Part shown: positions 34,113 through 42,362 of the stretch, piece by piece
Layout: each line of letters starts with the position of its first letter
Position numbering within the stretch: position 1 is the first letter of the stretch
Assembly (NCBI GenBank): GCA_944358775.1
Contig: CALVRU010000006.1
Location: 1-46,920 of the forward strand
Length of the DNA: 46,920 nucleotides
From: an uncultured Bacilli bacterium
Lineage (GTDB): Bacteria > Bacillota_I > Bacilli_A > RF39 > UBA660
Direction: 5' to 3'
Translations under genes and position numbers: made by a program
The notes under the pieces: model-generated
Told to the model about the DNA's origin: nothing
Databases searched by the model: none
What the model saw: only the letters and a program-made list of their open reading frames with translations

Positions 34113-35079
34113 GCTTATTTCCCTTCTTTTGATAAACTTTATCATGCGATCTCACTATTTGGAGATCATCGGTATCATTTTCCATAAAATCGACAATTTG
34201 ATCTAACATAGCATCGAACTCAGAGTCTTTCGGTTGAACCAATTTTGGAGTTACTTCTTGCGTATCATGTAACCATTTTTCTTTTGTACTCGGATCGATA
34301 TTCTTTTCGATATCATCGACGAATCGAGTAAAAAGATCAGTTCTTTCTTCTTCTCTTCTTTTTGCATTTTTTACTACTTTCGGAATATCCGCTAAAATAC
34401 AACCATACGAACCGAGAATTCCAAGACCATAAAGAAGATTTCCAGGCAAATTGCCGATACCAAATACAATTGCGCTGATAATAGCAATCGAAGAAGTCCA
34501 GGTTTTAATTTTGGCCGGCAACGTCGGTAGCATCGCTTCTCCTTTTTGAAGAGCTGCTAAATGGTCCCCCAGTGTACAATTATTTTCCGTTTCCGAAATG
34601 GCATCAGAAACATGTTTTCCTTCCTGTAAAAGCTCCTGTTGTTGTTTCAACATACCATCTCTATATTTATCTTTTGCTGTAATAACTGTTACGGCAAGAT
34701 CACGCACCGCAATTGGTAACAAAGAAATAAGACCTAACGTAAGTGGTAACCCACCCGATGCAAGCAACGCAATCGCAAGTCCCCAAGCAAACACTTTATC
34801 TACTGCAGCATCCAAAAAAACACCCAATTTGGATTCCAAATGATAGCGCCGTGCAATGCGACCATCCAAAAAGTCAGTTCCGATCGTCAAAGTAGCTAAT
34901 CCACCCATTAAAAGTGGATTCGTTACACCTGTAAGTGCAATAACGATAGCTAAAGCGATCGAGCCAACCAAACGAATCGAAGTTAAAATATTAGGCACTT
35001 GATGATAAACTGCTTTTGGCAAACAGTTCATAAGCCGATCTAACATATTTTTCGAGTCATTTCTATCTTGTTCCATCAT
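34105..35079 (-). CDS. CDP-alcohol phosphatidyltransferase family protein (PgsA-like, extended)
   Basis: This 324-residue membrane enzyme carries the family motif D-G-x2-A-R-x8-G-x3-D-x3-D as DGRIAR...KLGVFLDAAVD, at about 81-103. Members transfer a phosphatidyl group from CDP-diacylglycerol to an alcohol such as glycerol-3-phosphate. The usual length is 180-220; this one has a Gln/Glu-rich insert of about 50 residues between membrane segments and a charged C-terminal tail of about 90. Whether it is the main PgsA or a divergent copy is uncertain. I start at ATG 35079 behind GGGGGTAATATC; the frame opens further upstream. A TTGACT (35132-35137), 17 nt, TACGAT (35109-35114) promoter is likely. 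Confidence 0.82.
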   Translation of the reverse strand: MMEQDRNDSKNMLDRLMNCLPKAVYHQVPNILTSIRLVGSIALAIVIALTGVTNPLLMGGLATLTIGTDFLDGRIARRYHLESKLGVFLDAAVDKVFAWGLAIALLASGGLPLTLGLISLLPIAVRDLAVTVITAKDKYRDGMLKQQQELLQEGKHVSDAISETENNCTLGDHLAALQKGEAMLPTLPAKIKTWTSSIAIISAIVFGIGNLPGNLLYGLGILGSYGCILADIPKVVKNAKRREEERTDLFTRFVDDIEKNIDPSTKEKWLHDTQEVTPKLVQPKDSEFDAMLDQIVDFMENDTDDLQIVRSHDKVYQKKGNKHE

Positions 35080-35108
35080 GATATTACCCCCTTCATCATG
35101 CATAATAT

Positions 35109-35137
35109 ATCGTACATTTTTTCGATTGAAAAGTCAA
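35109..35137 (-). promoter_or_regulatory. likely promoter of the CDP-alcohol transferase gene
   Basis: TTGACT, a 17-nt spacer and TACGAT on the minus strand. Confidence 0.5.
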
Positions 35138-35193
35138 ATAAAGAATAAGTATTTTTTCATTAATCATTATATAACCAATGGAAAATCAAAATG

Positions 35194-35222
35194 CAAAAAA
35201 AGTCTTCAATCCAAGACCTTTT
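35194..35222 (-). terminator. terminator after the DUF421 gene
   Basis: On the minus strand AAAAGGTCTT pairs with AAGAC-TTTT (one bulged base), followed by T. The stop codon lies in the loop. Confidence 0.75.
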
Positions 35223-35913
35223 GTTCCTTTGTCGAAACCTCTTTTTCATAAATCGTAAGCACTTCCGATGCATCACAGATTACCAAAAACAATTTTGAAA
35301 TATCGTCATAACCCAACCGATGAAGCCGGGTCTTTAACCATTGTCCCGTTTTACCGATCATTTTTAAATTATTCGTCATGATATTTCCATCCATAACAAG
35401 ATTTGCACAAAGACCTTTATAAGGAACTTTTAATTTCATATCACTCGGTGTCACAGGTTGATATTTACTCTTTAAAAGAAAACTAATCTTTCCATTCGAT
35501 TCTAAAATTGCATATTCCACTTCACTTAAATTAAAATAACCATTGTTTCGAGCTTCTTGTAATAAATCGCCCGTATCTAATTTTGCTTTTTTCAAGTTTT
35601 GCACTAAAATTTTACCATCCTGAACTAGAATCGTCGGTACTCCATTAATGAGACGTCTTGCAATAATACTTTTCGAAGTTAAAAGGGAAATCCCATAAGC
35701 GACGAATGCATAGATTGCTACCGCAAAGATTCCCTCAAAAAAATTAACCTCGTTATTTAAAGTCATCTCTGCCGCAATCGAGCCAATGGTAATACCAACC
35801 ACATAATCGAACATGTTAAGTTGTCCCGCCTGCTTACGCCCCATCAATTTCGTGAGTAGAAAAAGCACCAAAATCGAAGTTAGTCCTTTTCCTAAAATTG
35901 GAAAAAAGTCCAT
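35206..35913 (-). CDS. DUF421/YetF-like membrane protein
   Basis: This 235-residue protein has three N-terminal membrane segments (about 5-85) and a cytosolic C-terminal domain. The first part shows KLMGRKQAGQLNMFDYVVGITIGSIA, the signature of the YetF/DUF421 family. Family function is not established; in Bacillus the proteins are linked to spores and envelope stress. ATG 35913 is preceded by GGTGATG; the preceding ATG overlaps that site, and the frame reads from a TTG at 35937. It stands alone between two terminators. Confidence 0.85.
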   Translation of the reverse strand: MDFFPILGKGLTSILVLFLLTKLMGRKQAGQLNMFDYVVGITIGSIAAEMTLNNEVNFFEGIFAVAIYAFVAYGISLLTSKSIIARRLINGVPTILVQDGKILVQNLKKAKLDTGDLLQEARNNGYFNLSEVEYAILESNGKISFLLKSKYQPVTPSDMKLKVPYKGLCANLVMDGNIMTNNLKMIGKTGQWLKTRLHRLGYDDISKLFLVICDASEVLTIYEKEVSTKEQKVLD

Positions 35914-35934
35914 CATCACCAGTCTTATTATAAA

Positions 35935-35961
35935 CAAAAAAAGAAGAGCCTATACTCTTCT
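35935..35961 (-). terminator. terminator after fhs
   Basis: On the minus strand AGAAGAG, loop TATAGG, CTCTTCT, then a T-run. It overlaps the fhs stop codon. Confidence 0.85.
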
Positions 35962-37609
35962 AAAATAATCCCTGAATATTTCCGTCCACGAAATCTATTT
36001 TTTCATAATTTGGATGTTGTGGCAAACCCGGCATCGTCAAAATAGAACCTAAAAGAACCGTAATCAAACGAGCTCCGGCATAAAGTTGAACATCTTTGAC
36101 ATAAATAGTGTAATTTTGTGGATAGCCTAACTTTTTTGGATCATCTGATAAGGAATATTGTGTTTTTGCCACACAAATTGGATGATTTGCCTGTCCTATT
36201 GCTTCTAATTCTTTTATTTTTTCACATGCTACTTCACTGTATTCTACTTTGGTCGCATGATAAATGTTCTTCGCTAATAAGGAAATTTTATCAGGAATCG
36301 ATAAATTCAAATCAACAAGAGGTCGATAAGCATTTTCCTGATTGGTAAGTTGTAAAACTTCTTCGGCAAGAGCAATCGCACCCTTTCCGCCATCACGGTA
36401 GGCACTACTAACGGCAAAAGGAACTTGCTGTTTCGCACAAAAATCCTGAATGATTGAAATTTCCTTTTCCGAATCCGTCGTATACTGATTCAAACAAACG
36501 ACAAAAGGAACATGATAAAGTCGCAAGTTATCGATATGCGCTTGTAAATTAGAAAGACCCTCACTAATCTTATCCGGATCTTCTTTCAATATGTCTTTTT
36601 TCGAAACGCCCGCATGATATTTCAAGGCTTTTGCAGTTACCACTAAAACCAAAGCATCCGGTCGAAATCCACCGACAGGACAAGTAATATCTAAAAACTT
36701 TTCTGCTCCCAAATCAGCTCCAAAACCAGCTTCCGTTACGACAAAATCGCTAAGCTCTAACCCAAGAGACGTAGCAATCACACTATTACATCCATGAGCA
36801 ATATTCGCAAATGGTCCCCCATGGATTAAAACCGGATTCCCCTCCAACGTCTGTACTAAATTCGGCTTCATCGCATCCTTTAATAGAGTAAGTAATGCAC
36901 CTGTAATATGCAATTCTTTTAAATACACTGGTCGATTGTCAAACGTATAACCAACTAAAATATCATCGAGCCGTTTTCTTAAATCCTCCATATCGCGTGC
37001 CAAGCAAAAAATAATCATAATTTCACTGGCTGCCGTAATTGAAAATTGTTCTTTCCGTGGTGTTTCTTTCGCACTCGATAAACCAATTTCGATTTCTCGT
37101 AAACTACGGTCATTGACATCAAGACAACGATGAAAAGAAATCCTATTTGGATCCAATTGCAATTCATTGCCAAAATAAAGATGATTATCGATCGCCGCAC
37201 AAATCAAATTGTTAACTGCTGTAATCGCATGAAAATCTCCCGTAAAATGCAAGTTGATATCTTCCATCGGCACTACTTGTGAATATCCACCACCAGTTGC
37301 GCCACCCTTCATTCCAAAAACAGGCCCCAAAGATGGCTCCCGTAAAACCATGAGTGCATTTTTATTTAAAAGGCGAAGCGCATCACCCAAACCAATGCTG
37401 ACCGTTGTCTTTCCTTCTCCATATGGCGTCGGATTGATGGCCGTCACTAAAATAAGTTTTCCCTTCTTATTTCCTTTTCCTACCTTTGGATCGATCTTCG
37501 CTTTATATTTACCATACAGCTCAAGATCATCTTTTTTTAAACCTAACTTCAATGCTACTTCTTCAATATTTTGCAATGTTACTTGATGAGCAATCTCAAT
37601 ATCGTTCAA
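35960..37609 (-). CDS. fhs: formate--tetrahydrofolate ligase
   Basis: This 549-residue protein matches the length and order of formyltetrahydrofolate synthetase, which makes 10-formyl-THF from formate, THF and ATP for one-carbon metabolism. The nucleotide loop TPYGEGKTT lies at 61-69. Family blocks NPTPYGEGK, REPSLGPVFGMKGGATGGGY (near 95-115), FHAITAVNNL, HGGPFANIAHGCNS and EAGFGADLGAEKF are all present. It starts with TTG at 37609: GAGGTG lies 7 nt upstream and the only nearby ATG is followed at once by a stop. No folD or other folate gene is adjacent. Confidence 0.96.
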   Translation of the reverse strand: MNDIEIAHQVTLQNIEEVALKLGLKKDDLELYGKYKAKIDPKVGKGNKKGKLILVTAINPTPYGEGKTTVSIGLGDALRLLNKNALMVLREPSLGPVFGMKGGATGGGYSQVVPMEDINLHFTGDFHAITAVNNLICAAIDNHLYFGNELQLDPNRISFHRCLDVNDRSLREIEIGLSSAKETPRKEQFSITAASEIMIIFCLARDMEDLRKRLDDILVGYTFDNRPVYLKELHITGALLTLLKDAMKPNLVQTLEGNPVLIHGGPFANIAHGCNSVIATSLGLELSDFVVTEAGFGADLGAEKFLDITCPVGGFRPDALVLVVTAKALKYHAGVSKKDILKEDPDKISEGLSNLQAHIDNLRLYHVPFVVCLNQYTTDSEKEISIIQDFCAKQQVPFAVSSAYRDGGKGAIALAEEVLQLTNQENAYRPLVDLNLSIPDKISLLAKNIYHATKVEYSEVACEKIKELEAIGQANHPICVAKTQYSLSDDPKKLGYPQNYTIYVKDVQLYAGARLITVLLGSILTMPGLPQHPNYEKIDFVDGNIQGLF

Positions 37610-37643
37610 ATTACATCACCTCTTTATTTATTATACAATAAAT

Positions 37644-37667
37644 AAAAGAAAGGATATACCTTTCTTT
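37644..37667 (-). terminator. terminator after the P-type ATPase
   Basis: On the minus strand AAAGAAAGG, loop TATAT, CCTTTCTTT, then a T-rich run, just past the ATPase stop codon. Confidence 0.75.
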
Positions 37668-37677
37668 CTGTAAAATA

Positions 37678-39522
37678 TCAATATCTATGATAAAAAATCC
37701 GTAGGGCATTTAAAACTGCCAAAATAGTAACACCCACATCCGAAAAAACCGCTGCCCAAATCGATGTAAACCCAAATGCTCCTAAAATCAAAATAATAAC
37801 TTTAACTGCAATTGCAAAAACAATGTTTTGATATACAATTCGATGAGTTTTTCGACTAATTCGAATTCCGGTTGCTATTTTTTCCAAGTGATCATCCATC
37901 AATACGATGTCACTTGCCTCAATGGCAGCATCTGTTCCAATTCCTCCCATAGAAATTCCCAAATCGCTGGAAAGTAAAACTGGTGCATCGTTCATACCAT
38001 CTCCGACAAAGGCGACATCATGATTTCCTTGTCGTTGAATTTGTTCCATCTTTTCCACCTTATCTTGTGGTAAAAGATTTGCATAAAAAGAAGTTATCCC
38101 CAACTTTGTGGAAACATCCGAAACGATCGACTCATTATCCCCAGAAAGCACAATAAAATTCGTAATTCCGAGCGTTCTTAACTGTTGAAAAAGTGCATAA
38201 CTATCTTCTTTCAATTCGTCGGCAATGACAAAATGACCAAGATATTTCCCATCGGCACTAACATGAATAACAGTTCCAACCGTCGAACAAGCAGGAATGT
38301 CGATTCCTTCGTCTAATAACAATTCACGCTTGCCAAGTAAGACATTTTTTCCAGCAACCGTTACCCGAACACCATAACCGGCAACTTCTTTATAATTCTT
38401 AATCTTCTTTTCACTGATTTTGCCATCATATAACTCTTTTATTACCATACCAACAGGATGAAGCGAATAATATTCACCATAAGCAGCCATCTCGAGTAAT
38501 AAATTCTGGTCTTCTTCTTGATAAGGATGAATCTCGACAATAGCGAAATTTCCTTTCGTAAGAGTACCCGTCTTATCAAATACAAATGTCTTAATTTTTC
38601 CAAGACGTTCTAATTCATTACTTCCTTTTACTAAAATACCATTTTTACTACATGCTCCAATACCACAGAAAAAACCAAGCGGAATCGATATGACCAATGC
38701 ACAAGGGCAAGAAATAACCAAAAACACAAGTGCCCGATAAAGCCAAGTCGAAAAATCACCTTGAAAAAAGGCCACCGGAACTACGACAAATAAAACTGCT
38801 AAAAGCACGACAATCGGAGTATATACTTTCGAAAATTGCGTAATAAATTTTTCTGTTTTTGTCTTCTTTGAAGTTGCATCTTGAATCAAAGATAAAATCT
38901 TACTAACGGTGGAATTTTGATAAGTCGTAGTAGTCTCAATCAATAGTGAACCATTCTGATTAATAGATCCGCTTAACACTCGAGATCCTTTTTCCACGAA
39001 ACAAGGCATACTTTCGCCTGTTAAAGAAGACGTATCTAAAGTAGAACTGCCATCTACTACGATTCCATCCAAAGGAATTCGTTCTCCTGCATGAACCATA
39101 ATAATAGAGCCTATCGAAACATGTTCAGGATCCACTTTTTGATATTCGTTATCTACTTTCATCCATACTGTATCACTGCGTAAATCAAGTAAAGAACTCA
39201 CTTGCTTCTTCGAATTTTCAACGGCTTTATCGCTAATATATTCACCAAGCTGAAAGAAAAACATAACGGCAACCCCTTCTGCAAATTCCTGAATCGCAAA
39301 AGCACCCATCGTTGCAATTGTCATTAAAAACGATTCATCAAATAATTCACCATGAATGATATTTTTCAAAGCTTTCCAAATGACGTCATAACCGACGATC
39401 AAATAAGAAAGAAGCAATAATACAAATGACAGAGCAGTATGACTAGATACTAGTAAGCCCCCCAAAAATAAAATACCACTTAAAATAAATTTAATTACTT
39501 GATAATCAACGCTCTTTTTCAT
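37678..39522 (-). CDS. heavy-metal P1B-type ATPase (Zn/Cd/Pb class), no N-terminal metal-binding domain
   Basis: This 614-residue ion pump exports metal at the cost of ATP. It has the metal-path motif SCPCAL (Cys272-Pro-Cys274), the phosphorylated Asp316 in DKTGT, TGES (168-171), the HP motif in SLHPVG and GDGMNDAP. The last membrane helices contain AVKVIIL and the SDVG segment, the Lys and Asp-x-Gly that mark the Zn2+/Cd2+/Pb2+ class. The usual CxxC domain at the N-terminus is absent; the protein starts at membrane helix one. ATG 39522 is chosen because GGAGG lies 6 nt upstream. It overlaps the ArsR-type gene by 17 nt and is surely co-transcribed with it. Confidence 0.92.
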   Translation of the reverse strand: MKKSVDYQVIKFILSGILFLGGLLVSSHTALSFVLLLLSYLIVGYDVIWKALKNIIHGELFDESFLMTIATMGAFAIQEFAEGVAVMFFFQLGEYISDKAVENSKKQVSSLLDLRSDTVWMKVDNEYQKVDPEHVSIGSIIMVHAGERIPLDGIVVDGSSTLDTSSLTGESMPCFVEKGSRVLSGSINQNGSLLIETTTTYQNSTVSKILSLIQDATSKKTKTEKFITQFSKVYTPIVVLLAVLFVVVPVAFFQGDFSTWLYRALVFLVISCPCALVISIPLGFFCGIGACSKNGILVKGSNELERLGKIKTFVFDKTGTLTKGNFAIVEIHPYQEEDQNLLLEMAAYGEYYSLHPVGMVIKELYDGKISEKKIKNYKEVAGYGVRVTVAGKNVLLGKRELLLDEGIDIPACSTVGTVIHVSADGKYLGHFVIADELKEDSYALFQQLRTLGITNFIVLSGDNESIVSDVSTKLGITSFYANLLPQDKVEKMEQIQRQGNHDVAFVGDGMNDAPVLLSSDLGISMGGIGTDAAIEASDIVLMDDHLEKIATGIRISRKTHRIVYQNIVFAIAVKVIILILGAFGFTSIWAAVFSDVGVTILAVLNALRIFYHRY

Positions 39523-39886
39523 TTTCATCCTCCATCACATGTTCAAGTCCTAAATCCAAAATTTTTTTAATATGATCATCCATCAAAGAATAGTACACGA
39601 CTTTCCCTTCTTTTCGCGGTTTCACTAATGAAAGTTCTCTTAAAGTTCGTAATTGATGGGAAATCGAAGATTGGCTCATCGAAAGTAAAGATGCAATATC
39701 ACAAACACAAAGTTCAGACACTAACAACGCCTCTAAAATACGAAGCCTTGTCTCATCACTGAACACTTGAAAAAAAGTACTAAGATCAAAGATCGCATCA
39801 TAAGAAAGCATTTTATCCTTTACTTGATGTACAACATCTCGATGAATTAATTGATCTTCACATACCTCTATTTTAAGCCTACGCAT
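39506..39886 (-). CDS. ArsR/SmtB-family metal-sensing repressor (CadC/SmtB-like)
   Basis: This 126-residue winged-helix repressor contains both metal sites known in CadC. The alpha-3N site is Cys9 with Cys60 and Cys62 (ELCVCD). The alpha-5 site is Asp103, His105, His116 and Glu119, matching the spacing of SmtB Asp104, His106, His117 and Glu120. The recognition helix reads SQSSISHQLRTLRE. The protein should leave its operator on binding Zn2+, Cd2+ or Pb2+ and so release the ATPase gene. AGGAGGCGTT precedes ATG 39886. Confidence 0.92.
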   Translation of the reverse strand: MRRLKIEVCEDQLIHRDVVHQVKDKMLSYDAIFDLSTFFQVFSDETRLRILEALLVSELCVCDIASLLSMSQSSISHQLRTLRELSLVKPRKEGKVVYYSLMDDHIKKILDLGLEHVMEDENEKER

Positions 39887-39895
39887 AACGCCTCC

Positions 39896-39921
39896 TATAT
39901 ATGAATAATTATTCATATATA
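39896..39921 (-). promoter_or_regulatory. metal-repressor operator, perfect palindrome
   Basis: A 26-bp perfect palindrome with half-site TATATATGAATAA. It contains the TGAA-N4-TTCA-type core of ArsR/SmtB operators. It lies directly downstream of the -10 box and ends next to the ribosome site of the regulator gene. Confidence 0.9.
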
Positions 39922-39922
39922 G

Positions 39923-39951
39923 ATAATAACAAACTATTTTATTATTTGCAA
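39923..39951 (-). promoter_or_regulatory. promoter of the metal-efflux operon
   Basis: TTGCAA (39946-39951), a 17-nt spacer and TATTAT (39923-39928) on the minus strand, abutting the operator, so a bound repressor would block RNA polymerase. Confidence 0.65.
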
Positions 39952-40123
39952 TAACTTTATAAAAGGAAATAAAAGAAAAACGGAAAATAGCAAAAGGGAG
40001 ATAGAAAAATCAAAATTCTCACAGTTTTATCGGAGAAACTTTAAAAAGTCAAATTTGCCAAAAAGGAAAAAATTTATTAAAGTGGAACCCGTCAAGCCAA
40101 ATCTTGACAGAAAGAAGGAAATT

Positions 40124-41872
40124 ATGACGAAAAAAATCTTATTTTTTATTGCAGTATTCCTGTTCTTAACAGCTACTTATCAAAACGTTTCTGCGAAAGA
40201 ACAGTTCCACGAAGGAGGCTATATTCCGAACATTTATATCAAAAAAGAAAAGGAAGGACGCATTCGTTATCAACAAGCTCGTTTCCTACTTCGTAAAAGT
40301 GACCAACATTTTGCCTATTGTCTAGAACCATGGGAAGTAGTAAATGAAAAACTCATCTATGAACAAGCAATCGATGTAAATCAATTATCCGATGACACTC
40401 TACAGAAGATTGCCTTAACCGCTTACTATGGCTACGGTTATAAAAATCACACCGATCAAAAATGGTATTACATTACCCAAATCGTTATCTGGAGACTAGC
40501 AGATCCCTCCGCTCAATTTTATTTTACGGATCATTTAAATGGCAACAAAACCAATCGATATGACAATGATATCGACGAACTAATCACTTTAGTCAATCGG
40601 CATTTTCTAACACCGGATTTTCATACCAACGAAATCACCTTAACACTCAATGAAAAAAGAACACTTTACGATTTCAACAATGTGTTATCGCTCTACCATA
40701 TAGACGAATCATCAAACATACCAGTGGAAAAGAGCAATTCTCTTCTAACAGTCAAAGGACTAACTCCTGGGGAATTTGTGATTTCTCTTACCAAAAAAGA
40801 TCAACTTTATCAAATTCCACCGATTATTTATCCCCACGATAACAGTCAAGACTTACTCGTCGTCGGATCATTTCAACCGATTCAATATCAAATACCTGTC
40901 CATGTCAAAACCGGGAATATCACCGTTCATAAAATAGACAGTGATAACAAAGAAAACACTCCACAAGGAGATGCAGTTTTAGATGGGGCAGTCTTCCAAT
41001 TGACAAGTGATGACGGTTTTTATCAAGAAGCGATCATCCAAAATGGTATAGCAACTTTCTCTAACCTTTCCTATGGCACCTATACCCTCACCGAAAAGAA
41101 ACCAGGCACTGGTTATCAACAAAATCTAGAACTAACTATAATTACCATTAATGGAGAAAAGAATGAACACACGGTAACCATTGCCAACGAAGTAATCGAA
41201 GGAAAAATCACAATTGAAAAATGGCAAGGAAAAAAAGAAGATAATCGCAAAGAAGCAGGAATTACCTTTGCCATCTACAATATGGAAGATATACAAGTTG
41301 GCACCATGATAACCGATCAAAACGGGATTGCTGAAATCACTCTTCCTTATGGCACCTATCTGATAAAACAATTGACAACAAAAGAAAACTATCAGTTAAT
41401 GGACGATTTCATTGTCGATGTCACAGAAAACAAAAATTACTACTATGAAGTCGAAAACTTAGAAATCACTCAAAATATTCGAATTGAAAAAAGAGATGAT
41501 GAAACCGATAATCTAATCTTAGCACCCACTTACTTTAAAATATGGAATATAGATAAACAAGAATTTCTACATCGTCAAGAAAACGGTATCTCTTATGATT
41601 ATTTTGAAACGATCAATGGGATTCTAGAAATCAAAAATTTACCATTAGGAAATTATCAACTAGTTGAAATCAAAGCACCAACTGGATACAAACGATCGGA
41701 AGAAAAAATAACTTTTCAATTAGACAAAACCACGGATACCAAAACAATAATTTGTTACAATACACCGGAAAGAACGATACCCGTTCCAAATACGAGAACT
41801 TATCAAATCGAGTTAGAGAAAGAGGAGATAAATTGGTATGACAAAAAAAAGTATCCTTTTATTATGTTGTAG
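40124..41872 (+). CDS. thioester-domain surface adhesin with SpaA-type repeats
   Basis: This 582-residue secreted protein has a signal peptide (about 1-24), a thioester domain (about 28-260) and three SpaA/CnaB-type repeats (264-355, 360-445, 450-546). The predicted internal thioester joins Cys66 (AYCLEPW) and Gln119 (TQIVIW), a chemistry used by Gram-positive adhesins to bind host amines covalently. Repeats 1 and 3 have the Lys-Glu-Asn set for isopeptide bonds: Lys270/Glu324/Asn355 and Lys456/Glu515/Asn546. In repeat 2 Gln416 replaces the Glu beside Lys366 and Asn445. The tail reads IPVPNTRTY then charged residues; no hydrophobic anchor follows. ATG 40124 follows AAGGAAATT. The gene overlaps the sortase gene by 35 nt. 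Confidence 0.85.
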   Translation: MTKKILFFIAVFLFLTATYQNVSAKEQFHEGGYIPNIYIKKEKEGRIRYQQARFLLRKSDQHFAYCLEPWEVVNEKLIYEQAIDVNQLSDDTLQKIALTAYYGYGYKNHTDQKWYYITQIVIWRLADPSAQFYFTDHLNGNKTNRYDNDIDELITLVNRHFLTPDFHTNEITLTLNEKRTLYDFNNVLSLYHIDESSNIPVEKSNSLLTVKGLTPGEFVISLTKKDQLYQIPPIIYPHDNSQDLLVVGSFQPIQYQIPVHVKTGNITVHKIDSDNKENTPQGDAVLDGAVFQLTSDDGFYQEAIIQNGIATFSNLSYGTYTLTEKKPGTGYQQNLELTIITINGEKNEHTVTIANEVIEGKITIEKWQGKKEDNRKEAGITFAIYNMEDIQVGTMITDQNGIAEITLPYGTYLIKQLTTKENYQLMDDFIVDVTENKNYYYEVENLEITQNIRIEKRDDETDNLILAPTYFKIWNIDKQEFLHRQENGISYDYFETINGILEIKNLPLGNYQLVEIKAPTGYKRSEEKITFQLDKTTDTKTIICYNTPERTIPVPNTRTYQIELEKEEINWYDKKKYPFIML

Positions 41873-42344
41873 TTTTCTATTGTTCACCGGCTGTCAAAAA
41901 ATTTCAACCGAAAAAAATAAGATTGTTCAAAAACATTATCAAACTTTTCCAGTTTTAATTCAAGAGCAACCAATTGGTAATATTACGATTTCAAAAATAT
42001 CGCTTGATGCACCACTTTATAATCAAAATAGTGAACATAACAATGTGGAAGAAAATGTGACCCTATTAGAATCCAATCCATCAAACAGTCACTTTATAAT
42101 CGCCGCCCATTCTGGTACTGGTCCGATTGCATACTTTAAAAGATTAGAAGAACTGACAATAGATGACGAAATATTTTTAGACTACGATAATGAAACATTC
42201 CATTATAATGTAATCGAAAAATATTACGAAATAAAAAACGGTATAATTCATCTTCCTGCTCAAATAAAAGACACCTTAATTTTAACAACTTGTGCTAACA
42301 AAAAAAATCAACAATTGATTTTAATAGCAAAAAAGAAGACCTAA
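41838..42344 (+). CDS. sortase-family transpeptidase with a lipoprotein-like signal
   Basis: This 168-residue protein has the sortase core: His91 in [15 protein letters not shown] and Cys152 in LILTTCAN. The position where the catalytic Arg normally sits, a few residues after the Cys, reads [11 protein letters not shown], with Gln159 the nearest equivalent and no Arg. The N-terminus, [19 protein letters not shown], ends in a lipobox-like FTGC, so Cys19 could be lipidated instead of the usual transmembrane anchor. The start lies inside the adhesin gene in another frame, about 10 nt after GAGGAG. Sortases join surface proteins to lipid II or to each other; the adhesin next door is the obvious substrate. 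Confidence 0.78.
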   Translation: MTKKSILLLCCSFLLFTGCQKISTEKNKIVQKHYQTFPVLIQEQPIGNITISKISLDAPLYNQNSEHNNVEENVTLLESNPSNSHFIIAAHSGTGPIAYFKRLEELTIDDEIFLDYDNETFHYNVIEKYYEIKNGIIHLPAQIKDTLILTTCANKKNQQLILIAKKKT

Positions 42345-42362
42345 GAAATTAAGTCTTCTTTT
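42331..42362. terminator. bidirectional terminator between sortase and clpB
   Basis: AAAAGAAGAC (42331-42340) pairs with GTCTTCTTTT (42353-42362). It overlaps the last codons of both convergent genes. Confidence 0.8.

Noticed and set aside
40055..40123. N-terminal extension of the adhesin from TTG 40055
   Set aside because: It would put 23 basic residues before a complete signal peptide; ATG 40124 has AAGGAAATT upstream.
39952..40123. A riboswitch (c-di-GMP or c-di-AMP type) ahead of the adhesin
   Set aside because: I could not find the conserved cores; the region is purine-rich with only a weak TTCTC/GAGAA hairpin.
41760..41880. Frameshift joining the adhesin to the hydrophobic start of the sortase as an LPXTG-type tail
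   Set aside because: About 20 charged residues separate VPNT from the hydrophobic segment, and the sortase frame has its own ribosome site and active-site residues, so two overlapping genes are more likely.
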